The position numbers and the translations under genes were made by a program. The notes under the pieces are model-generated. The model was not told the DNA's origin. It made no database searches and was given only the letters and a program-made list of their open reading frames with translations. Positions 26,109 through 33,225 of a DNA stretch of 54,366 nt are shown here, piece by piece. Source of the stretch: Acidaminococcales bacterium (GTDB lineage: Bacteria > Bacillota > Negativicutes > Acidaminococcales > JAISLQ01). Within the stretch, counting starts at the first letter, position 1, and each line of letters begins with the position of its first letter. The stretch spans positions 1 to 54,366 of the forward strand of contig JAISLQ010000065.1 of assembly GCA_031290885.1 (NCBI GenBank), written 5' to 3'.

Positions 26109-28142
26109 TTAAGCCGATTTTACCTCGCCTTTTTTTCCCCTTTCCCCTAAAACCTCAATAAAAGCCTCCAGCCTGGTTTTCAATTGGCCCTGATCGCTGG
26201 CTGAATAATCAAGAGCGATTTCCAGCACGGGAATGCCAAGTTCTTGGTAATGTTTAAAGAATTGATGCTTGATCTGCCCGTAACAGGGACAAAATTTCAG
26301 ATAAACATATAGTATGCCATCCACTTGGTATTCCTTGGCCAATTGGCCGGATATCTCTATGCGCTCCTGCAAAGGCTTCATTCTGGTGCAGGGCGATTGG
26401 TCAAGGTAACCTTCCGCTATCGCCCTATAAGGGTCGATGGTTTCGTCTATCTGATAGCTGACATTCCTCGCCCCCGTACAATGATCCTCTATTACCACGC
26501 GGGCGCCCGCGATGTCCTCCACCAATTCCAAAAGCCGCCTGTCTCCATCGGCCACGATGCCGCCCGCCATCATCAGCCTGATAGGCTTTCGGCCATCATC
26601 TGCTTTGCTCAGGATTTGGCGGTAAATTTCTTCGTAAAGCGCAAGCAATTCATGGGGAGGCAGATAATAATAGGCCTTGACCAAATCGAGGAAATCCTTG
26701 CCCGTGATCGGTGGGTTTTCCCTTTTGCGCAGGTCGGAAATGGTTTTCAAAGATCGCCTGACTTGGTTATAAAGTTTTATTTGCTCTTTCACGGCTTCTG
26801 CGGCAATGTTATTGCCGGAGAGTTTTTCCAAGTCTTCTTTAAAATTAAGTATTTCCCTATGATAATAATCGCGGGAAGACGCTTTGTGCCTAAGCCGTGG
26901 CAAGGTGAAAATTTCCGAGGAGGTGAAGAAGTCCCCTATGGCCTCCCCCACTTTCTTGATGCAGTCGCAGGTATAGAATGTATAAACTTTGTCCAAGGCT
27001 TTGTAGAGCGCTACGCCTTCCTTGAAGGCGCCCAGAATGCTCTTGGTAAAGTCGCAGAAAACGCTTTGCGTGATCAATTCGCCGCTGGCCACTATCTCCG
27101 TGTTGCCCATCTTAAAAAGGCGCATTTGATTCACGCCGGCGGCGTTTATCAGCTCCAGCGGCGTATAAGTGCAAAGATAGCCAATGCTTTTTTTTCCGGT
27201 TTTTCCCTCAATAATGCTATTTTGGTAAGCGATCAGGCGTTCTTCCAGTTTGCCAAGATTTAGGCTTGCCCTTTCTTTTTCTTTCCGGCCTGCGGACGCG
27301 CCTCCTGCCGCCAGAAATTGCCGGGCGTGGATAGCAGCGCCCAGCGCCCCTGCGTATACGGCGTTAAGCTTAAACTCGCTTATAGGATAGCCAACTAAGT
27401 CCTCAATGGCTTTTTTCATGCCGACATTGTTGGAAACGCCGCCGGAGAAGGCAATACCCGGTTCTATGCCTACCCTGCTCAGCAGATTGCGCACGCGCCG
27501 CGCCGTTGCAAGGTGTATTCCGGCCGCCACGTCTTCGCGGCTGGCACCTTTTGCCCTTAACGAAACCACCTCCGATTCGGCGAAAACTACGCATTGGCTA
27601 CTGATTTCCGCAGGCGCTTGCGACTCTAGGGCAATCGGCCCGAGCTCTGTCAGGCCAATATCCAACAGTTGGGCTACCTTTTCCAGAAACCTGCCTGTAC
27701 CTGCCGCGCATTTGTCATTCATGACAAACGACACCACCTTGCCTGTTTCCGGGTCTACCCTGATTGCCTTGGAGTCTTGCCCGCCTATGTCGATAATAGT
27801 TTTGATGCTGGCATTCAAATAATGCGCGCCCATGGCGTGGCAAGATATTTCCGTAACTATCTGGCTCGGCAGACGATCGAAGCTCATGGCCACGCGGCCA
27901 TAGCCTGTGCCGACAATATATTTGATATCGCCGTAGCGCTTCCCGGAAACTTTTAAAAGTTCCGCCAACAATGTATTGGCCGTATCTTGCATGTTCACAT
28001 CGGTAGGCAACTGCGCGGCGTATAATTCGCCGCCGTCCAAAAGCACAGCTTTGGCTTCCCGCGAGCCTATATCTATGCCCACAACCGTATCGCCACTTAT
28101 TTCCCGATATAGCCTTGCGTCAATAACCTCGTTTATTTTCAT
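26109..28142 (-). CDS. Fusion of BadF-type activator and 2-hydroxyacyl-CoA dehydratase-type protein
   Basis: The protein has 677 residues. Residues 1-275 form a complete activator: GIDIGSREAKAVLL, IIDIGGQDSKAIRV, cluster Cys145 (DKCAAGTG) and Cys184 (SSQCVVFAES), and SGGVSNNVGM. A charged linker (about 280-315) leads to a dehydratase D-component domain. This has GYLCTYTPLELINAAG (Cys324), Cys363, Cys392 and Cys394, DHCTGARN (Cys555), Cys585, and LKFCPCYGQIKHQF (Cys618, Cys620). A single chain thus carries both the ATP-driven electron pump and the acceptor. It lies between the permease and the second activator gene. Its substrate is unknown. Confidence 0.9.
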   Translation of the reverse strand: MKINEVIDARLYREISGDTVVGIDIGSREAKAVLLDGGELYAAQLPTDVNMQDTANTLLAELLKVSGKRYGDIKYIVGTGYGRVAMSFDRLPSQIVTEISCHAMGAHYLNASIKTIIDIGGQDSKAIRVDPETGKVVSFVMNDKCAAGTGRFLEKVAQLLDIGLTELGPIALESQAPAEISSQCVVFAESEVVSLRAKGASREDVAAGIHLATARRVRNLLSRVGIEPGIAFSGGVSNNVGMKKAIEDLVGYPISEFKLNAVYAGALGAAIHARQFLAAGGASAGRKEKERASLNLGKLEERLIAYQNSIIEGKTGKKSIGYLCTYTPLELINAAGVNQMRLFKMGNTEIVASGELITQSVFCDFTKSILGAFKEGVALYKALDKVYTFYTCDCIKKVGEAIGDFFTSSEIFTLPRLRHKASSRDYYHREILNFKEDLEKLSGNNIAAEAVKEQIKLYNQVRRSLKTISDLRKRENPPITGKDFLDLVKAYYYLPPHELLALYEEIYRQILSKADDGRKPIRLMMAGGIVADGDRRLLELVEDIAGARVVIEDHCTGARNVSYQIDETIDPYRAIAEGYLDQSPCTRMKPLQERIEISGQLAKEYQVDGILYVYLKFCPCYGQIKHQFFKHYQELGIPVLEIALDYSASDQGQLKTRLEAFIEVLGERGKKGEVKSA

Positions 28143-28201
28143 AACATGTTTCCCTTCTTTTCCTCGCGTTTTGCGATATTATCTTTGCTCGTCCGCCGAT
28201 C

Positions 28202-28233
28202 TTGCCCTTGAATGAGATCTCATTCAAGGGCAA
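28202..28233. repeat. Perfect 32-base palindrome
   Basis: TTGCCCTTGAATGAGA is followed directly by its exact reverse complement. The palindrome covers the last codons of the permease gene and its downstream flank. Neither strand shows a T run after it, so it is not a normal intrinsic terminator. An operator, an RNA processing site or a transcript-stabilising hairpin are possible. Confidence 0.85.
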
Positions 28234-28991
28234 TCTTTCCAGACAGTCAGCTTGCGCTCAAGTTTTACCAAAAGTAAATTAACGATCATGCCAAGGCTAA
28301 TAAGAGTAATTATGGCACTGTACATTTTTTCTATTTCTTCCTTGTGCTGTGCGTCAAATATCAGATATCCCAGGCCGGAGGACGCGCCAAGCATCTCCGC
28401 CGCCACCAGCACCACTATGGAGCGGGTCGCGCTTATTCTAAGGCCTGTCAGGATAAAAGGGATCGACGCAGGCAGCACCACCTTCACAAACAATTGAAAA
28501 GTGGAAACGTTCATCGTCCTAGCGGCTTTTATATAGATAGGGCTGACTGCGTTAACTCCTTCTATTGTATTGATAAGGAGAGGCCAAAGCGCCCCCCAGA
28601 AAATAATGCCGATCTTGGCTGTTTCGCCCAGCCCGAAAATCAAAAGCACCACCGGATAAAGGGCCAAGGATGCTGTATTTCTGAAAAGCTGAACTATAGG
28701 ATTGAAAATACGGTTGACACGATTGAACCAGCCCATGGCTACGCCCAATGGAATAGCCGTCGCGACCGCTAAAAAAAATCCTGCCAAAGATCTTTGTAAA
28801 CTTATATAAATGTGTTCAGGCAATTCCCCAGAGAACATTATTTTAAGCCACTCCGACAGTACGCGCAGGAAAGACGGCAAAGTCCTTTCGTCTATAATGC
28901 CAAGCGAAGGGCCAACTTGCCACAAAAACAGCACGAAGCAAATGACGGCGCTTTTTTTCAGCCAGCGGCCAATTCTTGAAGTCCTGAACAT
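28224..28991 (-). CDS. ABC transporter permease (SsuC/TauC type), second copy
   Basis: The protein has 255 residues from the ATG at 28991, with GAGGAT upstream; the longer frame to 29030 would overlap the preceding gene. It has about six membrane segments and the binding-protein-dependent permease loop: AARTMNVSTFQLFVKVVLPASIPFILTGLR, which contacts the ATPase. LGASSGLGYLIFDA is typical of sulfonate/nitrate/taurine permeases. It likely pairs with the neighbouring permease as a heterodimer, because both have the same family features. Confidence 0.9.
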   Translation of the reverse strand: MFRTSRIGRWLKKSAVICFVLFLWQVGPSLGIIDERTLPSFLRVLSEWLKIMFSGELPEHIYISLQRSLAGFFLAVATAIPLGVAMGWFNRVNRIFNPIVQLFRNTASLALYPVVLLIFGLGETAKIGIIFWGALWPLLINTIEGVNAVSPIYIKAARTMNVSTFQLFVKVVLPASIPFILTGLRISATRSIVVLVAAEMLGASSGLGYLIFDAQHKEEIEKMYSAIITLISLGMIVNLLLVKLERKLTVWKDCP

Positions 28992-29002
28992 GCGGCATCC
29001 TC

Positions 29003-29845
29003 TCATCCTTTGCTGATATCTTCCCGCCATACGGTGAATTTTTTTTCGAGATGGAACAAAAGAGTATTTAACGACACGCCGATGACAGAAAGGATGATGA
29101 TGCCGCCGTACATTTCCGGCACGGCGTATCTGGCTTCATAATAGAAAATCATGAACCCCAAGCCAGCATTGGCGCCTACCATTTCCGCCGCTATCAGCAC
29201 TAGGATGGAACTGGCCGCCCCCAATCTGACGCCGGTAATTATATAAGGCAAGGCCGCTGGCAAAAGAACCTTGAAAAGCAGTTCAAAATCGTCAATGCCC
29301 ATTGATTTGGCCGCTTTGACCAAAATACGGTCGACATTCTTGACTCCGACAATGGTATTAAGCAAAACCACCCAAACAGTTCCCCACATGATAATGGAAA
29401 TTTTGGCTTTTTCTCCTATTCCAAATAGCAAGATAAAGATCGGATAAAGAGCCAATACCGAACAATTGCGGCAAGCCTGCACTAACGGATCCGCTATCTC
29501 TTCGAACTTTCGGAACCAGCCCATAACGATGCCCAAGGGAATTGCCACCAAAAGCGCCGCAAAAAAGCCTATCCCCCAACGAAAAAGGCTGATATTAAAA
29601 TGCTTGAAAAATTCGCCGGTGTAGATCAACTTGGCGGTATGGCTCACTACTTCGCTGAAAGGGCAAAGGAGGAAAGGGTCTACCAACCCCATCCTTGGGG
29701 ATATTTCCCAAAAAATAATAAGCACAAATATGATAAAAGACCTTTCCAAGAAAGAAGCTATCGTCTTGGCCGCTCTGCAGTCAGAGCGGACGCTTTCGTC
29801 CTTAGCAACTCTGTCGGCTATGTCGGTATTTATATTAACTGGCAA
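29003..29845 (-). CDS. ABC transporter permease (SsuC/TauC type), first copy
   Basis: The protein has 280 residues with a short cytoplasmic N terminus and about six membrane segments. AAKSMGIDDFELLFKVLLPAALPYIITGVRLG is the coupling loop, and VGANAGLGFMIFYYE matches the family. It ends 12 bases before the start of the second permease gene. The two permeases differ in sequence but share the fold, so they form the membrane part of one importer. A perfect hairpin separates this gene from the ATPase gene upstream. Confidence 0.9.
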   Translation of the reverse strand: MPVNINTDIADRVAKDESVRSDCRAAKTIASFLERSFIIFVLIIFWEISPRMGLVDPFLLCPFSEVVSHTAKLIYTGEFFKHFNISLFRWGIGFFAALLVAIPLGIVMGWFRKFEEIADPLVQACRNCSVLALYPIFILLFGIGEKAKISIIMWGTVWVVLLNTIVGVKNVDRILVKAAKSMGIDDFELLFKVLLPAALPYIITGVRLGAASSILVLIAAEMVGANAGLGFMIFYYEARYAVPEMYGGIIILSVIGVSLNTLLFHLEKKFTVWREDISKG

Positions 29846-29872
29846 CTCATTGCCACCCTTCCCATAAAATTA

Positions 29873-29908
29873 AAAAGCCAAAAATAATTCTGCTTATTTT
29901 TGGCTTTT
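29873..29908 (-). terminator. Terminator-like hairpin between ATPase and permease genes
   Basis: AAAAGCCAAAAATAA (29873-29887) pairs exactly with TTATTTTTGGCTTTT (29894-29908), a 15-base stem with a six-base loop and T-rich arm on both strands. It lies between the ABC ATPase gene and the rest of the operon. Partial readthrough would lower expression of the downstream genes relative to the ATPase gene. Confidence 0.75.
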
Positions 29909-29955
29909 AGTCATTCTAATCGGCCCGGGCGCTTATTTATTTATTTATTGCATCG

Positions 29956-30837
29956 TTACAGCACGGCCCTGGCGTCTATTACCTTGGCGATGTCCTGTTC
30001 GGGATTGGTTTCCTGTTTTTCCTCCAATTCGCCTTTTTGTAAAAGCTGCCATACCTTGTGCCTGATCCAGCCAAATTCCGCCGAGCCCCTTACTCCCTGG
30101 CGCGGCCTGCTAAGTTCCACGTTGAGCGTTGCCTTTATCCTGCCCGGGGCAGTATCCATAACCGCTATGCGATCGGCCAGGAAAACCGCCTCGTCTATGC
30201 CGTGCGTAACAAAAACAATGGTCTTTTTGGTTTCTTCCCAAATCCGCAGCAACTCCTCCTGCATGATCTCGCGCGTCTGCGCGTCCAGCGCGGCAAACGG
30301 CTCGTCCATCAAGAGCACTTCCGGGTCAAAAGCCAAGGCGCGGGCAATCGCCACCCGCTGTTTCATGCCGCCGGATATCTCATGCGGGTATCTGTTGGCA
30401 AAATCCTTAAGCCCCACCAGTTCTATATAATGTCCGCTTATTTCCGCGCGCTTGCTTTTAGGGATTTTCTTTATTTCCAAACCAAACTCCACGTTCGCTT
30501 TCACCGTAAGCCAAGGAAAAAGCGCGTAACCTTGCATGACAAAGCCCCTGTCCATTGCCGGGCCTTTTATTACCCGGTCGTCTATGGTTATCTCGCCGGA
30601 AGTTGGGTGGTCAAGCCCGGCCATCAGGTCAAGAAAAGTCGATTTGCCGCAGCCGGACGGCCCGACTATCGTCAAAAACTCGCCGGGATACACATCGATA
30701 TCGACGTCCTTGAGCGCGACAAACTCCTCATAGCCCGGGCCGTCTTCGCGCCTTGTCCGAAAAACCTTGTTGATGCCGCGCGCCTTTATCTTCGCGGCAA
30801 GTCCGCCTGTATATTCATCTTGCCGTTTTGTCTGCAT
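29956..30837 (-). CDS. ABC transporter ATP-binding protein (SsuB/TauB type)
   Basis: The protein has 293 residues. GPSGCGKST is Walker A, QGYALFPW the Q-loop, SGGMKQRVAIARAL the signature, and VLLMDEPFAALD Walker B, followed by FVTHGIDEA with the switch histidine. The family resemblance is to sulfonate, nitrate and taurine importers, with a C-terminal tail of about 50 residues beyond the ATPase core. AAGGAGC lies before the ATG. It is the first full gene behind the promoter at 31086-31114 and energises the two permeases encoded downstream. Confidence 0.92.
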   Translation of the reverse strand: MQTKRQDEYTGGLAAKIKARGINKVFRTRREDGPGYEEFVALKDVDIDVYPGEFLTIVGPSGCGKSTFLDLMAGLDHPTSGEITIDDRVIKGPAMDRGFVMQGYALFPWLTVKANVEFGLEIKKIPKSKRAEISGHYIELVGLKDFANRYPHEISGGMKQRVAIARALAFDPEVLLMDEPFAALDAQTREIMQEELLRIWEETKKTIVFVTHGIDEAVFLADRIAVMDTAPGRIKATLNVELSRPRQGVRGSAEFGWIRHKVWQLLQKGELEEKQETNPEQDIAKVIDARAVL

Positions 30838-30859
30838 ATGCTTTTGCTCCTTGCGAAAA

Positions 30860-30919
30860 TTAATATTTCCCCGCGCCGGGCACGTACCCTTGGCGCAAGC
30901 TCCGTTCCCTTGCCAACAT
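30860..30919 (-). CDS. Possible small upstream ORF (19 codons) in the operon leader
   Basis: An ATG at 30919 overlaps the stop of the preceding 9-codon ORF (TAATG) and the frame ends 22 bases before the ATPase start. It has no recognisable product. Such tandem short frames may couple translation into the ATPase gene or sense translation. Its reality is unproven. Confidence 0.25.
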   Translation of the reverse strand: MLARERSLRQGYVPGAGKY

Positions 30920-30948
30920 TAAACCCTACATCGCTGCCACTTTATCAT
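30919..30948 (-). CDS. Possible leader peptide MIKWQRCRV
   Basis: A nine-codon frame begins at an ATG that has GGAGG eight bases upstream, better than chance in a leader. It contains one cysteine codon and a tryptophan codon. It lies in the 240-base leader of the importer operon, so it could take part in attenuation. There is no direct evidence of translation. Confidence 0.3.
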   Translation of the reverse strand: MIKWQRCRV

Positions 30949-30979
30949 GCCAAACGCCTCCATGACGGCAAAACGCGAA

Positions 30980-31009
30980 GCCGGACATGCGCGTTGGCGC
31001 ACATCCGGC
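30980..31009 (-). promoter_or_regulatory. Hairpin in the importer operon leader
   Basis: GCCGGA/TCCGGC and GCGC/GCGC arms form an imperfect stem with a short loop. On the minus strand it is followed by TTCGCGTTTTG, a weak T tract. It could be an attenuator or part of an unknown riboswitch. No known riboswitch consensus was recognised. Confidence 0.4.
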
Positions 31010-31085
31010 CTTTAGTTTGTTCCTAATCAGCCATGAACAACTGCGGGAGAAGCGGCGCTTCAGCGCCTACATGCAATATAGCGTC

Positions 31086-31114
31086 ATTTTACCTCTTTTC
31101 GTTTCGCGTGTCAA
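31086..31114 (-). promoter_or_regulatory. Strong sigma70-type promoter of the importer/reductase operon
   Basis: On the minus strand a perfect TTGACA (31109-31114) is followed after 17 bases by TAAAAT (31086-31091). The start would be near 31078, giving a leader of about 240 bases before the ATPase gene. The 31115-31376 stretch upstream holds no supportable gene. Confidence 0.8.
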
Positions 31115-31376
31115 CCTTTTTATTTAAATGTTTGCGCGTTTCTTCGGCGGTTCATTGTAAAATGAAATGCAACAGAAAAAGAAAACAGACAACCATTGGA
31201 TAATCGGAACGGTCACAAGCAGATCCAGCAGACGAACCCGCAGGCGCAGCGAGGCTTCAGGGCAAAGCATGGCGGAAAATTCGCCCGAAGATGGGCGTTG
31301 AACGGCAGCATTAACAGGCTCTGCCATTGTACATCGGATTTGCCATGGATCTTTGTCCGTTCCTTGGAAACGACAC

Positions 31377-33212
31377 TTAATTATGCAACGCGCCCTGTTT
31401 AAAACCCTGTTCGCTGCGCGCGAAGTATGTTTTTACGGCTTCCGCCGCTTTTTTGGTCATGCCCGGCACTTTGGCCAATTCTTCTGCCGAGGCTTCCCGG
31501 ATGGCACGGATGGAGCCGAAGCGCCGCCGGAGCGCGTCGCGCCGCGCCGCGCCTATTTCCGGTATGTTGTCGAGTATTGACGTCAGGTTTCTCCGGGCGC
31601 GCAGTTTCCGGTGATAGGAGATGGCAAAGCGGTGCGCTTCGTCGCGGATCCGTCGGAGAAGGAGCAGGGCGGGCGAATCCGGCGGCAGGCAAAGCGGCTC
31701 GCTTGCCCCTTCAAGCCATATTTCTTCAAACCTTTTGGCCAAACCGATGGCCGGCGTATCAAGGCCCAGGCCGCGGATGACCTCCAGCGCGGCGCCGAGC
31801 TGCCCTTTGCCGCCGTCGATTATGATCAGCTGCGGCAGGTTTTCGTATTTTCGGTAACGCCGCAGCACGACTTCGGCCATCGCCTGGAAGTCATCCGGCT
31901 TGCCTTCGGTGGAGCGTATTTTGTAGCGGCGGTAATCGCCGCCGCTGGCCGCGCCGCCTTTAAACACTGCCATGGAGGCGACAGTTTCCGCCCCTTGTAT
32001 GTGCGATATGTCGAAACAGTCTATCCGTTCGGGCGGCAGAGGAAGGCCAAGCGCGAGCGCCAACGGGTCAAGGGATGCCGTTTGCCGGTTTTCTGCGGCC
32101 TTTTTGCGCGCTTTTTCTTCTTGCAGCAAGGCGGAGGCGTTTTCCGCCGCCAGGGCCAGAAGGTCCTTTTTCAGCCCGCGCCGGGGATGGATCAGTTTTA
32201 CTTTCTTTTTTTTGATTTCGGACAGCCAATAGGAAAGAATCCCGGCTTCCTCCGGCAAAAGGGCGACCGGGCAGATTATTTGCGCGGGAGCGGATACGGC
32301 CTTGCTGTAATATTGTTGTATAAAAGCCGCCAAGGCGGCCCGTTCGCTGTTTGCGTCGCCGCCGGTCATCAGGAAATAGTCGCGCCCGCTTATTTTGCCG
32401 GCGCGGACAAAAAATACCTGTACGCAAATGTCGCCGCCGTCTTGCGCCAGGCCGACGACATCCGCGTCGCCGGCGATGGTGGCGGCGGTCTGCTGCTGGC
32501 GGACGGCTTCTATGGCGTTTATTTGGTCGCGCAGGAGGGCGGCTTGTTCGTAGCGCAGTTCAAGGGCGGCGGTTCGCATGTTTTTTTTAAGCTGGTTCAA
32601 GAGGGACTCGCTTTTCCCTTCCAGAAAAAAGCCGACATTTTCGGCCATTTTGGCGTATTCCGCTTTGTCTACCCCGCCGCCGCACGGCGCCAGGCAACGT
32701 TTTATGTGAAATTCCAGGCAAGGCCTTTTGCCCATTTTGCGGCAGGTGCGCAAGGGGAACACCTTGCGCAGAAAGTCCAGCGTCCGGCGCATGGCGCCAA
32801 CGTCGGCGTACGGGCCGAAATAGCGCGAACCGTCCTCAACCAGCCGCCGGGTGGCAAATGCCCTGGGATATTCTTCGCGCAGGGTAAGCTTGATATAAGG
32901 GTAGCTTTTGTCGTCTTTCAAAAGGACGTTGTATTTGGGGCGGTATTTCTTGATCAGGTTACATTCGAGGATGAGCGCTTCCAGTTCGTTGGCGGTAACT
33001 ATGTATTCAAAATCAGCGATCCGGGAGGACAGCGCCTGCGTCTTGCCGCCGGAGGCGCCGCCCGCGCGAAAGTAAGAGCGTACCCGGTTGCGCAATACCG
33101 ACGCTTTGCCGACGTATATCACGTCCGCATCTTTGTCCCTCATGATGTACACGCCCGGCTGAGCCGGCAAAAGGGAAAGTTTTTCTTCTATCCGGTTTTT
33201 GTTATCTTCCAT
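31377..33212 (-). CDS. uvrC: Excinuclease ABC subunit C
   Basis: The protein has 611 residues, the normal UvrC length. The N-terminal GIY-YIG nuclease domain (PGVYIMRDKDADVIYVGKA) makes the 3' incision. A UVR motif near residues 200-235 contacts UvrB. The C-terminal endonuclease domain begins with the family segment CFDISHIQG, and a helix-hairpin-helix pair lies at the end. It starts 13 bases after uvrA, so uvrB-uvrA-uvrC form one operon for nucleotide excision repair. Unlike in many bacteria all three subunits are together here. Confidence 0.97.
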   Translation of the reverse strand: MEDNKNRIEEKLSLLPAQPGVYIMRDKDADVIYVGKASVLRNRVRSYFRAGGASGGKTQALSSRIADFEYIVTANELEALILECNLIKKYRPKYNVLLKDDKSYPYIKLTLREEYPRAFATRRLVEDGSRYFGPYADVGAMRRTLDFLRKVFPLRTCRKMGKRPCLEFHIKRCLAPCGGGVDKAEYAKMAENVGFFLEGKSESLLNQLKKNMRTAALELRYEQAALLRDQINAIEAVRQQQTAATIAGDADVVGLAQDGGDICVQVFFVRAGKISGRDYFLMTGGDANSERAALAAFIQQYYSKAVSAPAQIICPVALLPEEAGILSYWLSEIKKKKVKLIHPRRGLKKDLLALAAENASALLQEEKARKKAAENRQTASLDPLALALGLPLPPERIDCFDISHIQGAETVASMAVFKGGAASGGDYRRYKIRSTEGKPDDFQAMAEVVLRRYRKYENLPQLIIIDGGKGQLGAALEVIRGLGLDTPAIGLAKRFEEIWLEGASEPLCLPPDSPALLLLRRIRDEAHRFAISYHRKLRARRNLTSILDNIPEIGAARRDALRRRFGSIRAIREASAEELAKVPGMTKKAAEAVKTYFARSEQGFKQGALHN

Positions 33213-33225
33213 CTTTGCTACTTTA

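Noticed and set aside
31124-31327. Minus-strand frame of 67 residues with a hydrophobic stretch between uvrC and the importer promoter
   Set aside because: There is no Shine-Dalgarno sequence, no recognisable family, and the end runs into the region just upstream of the -35 box. Not enough for a gene call.
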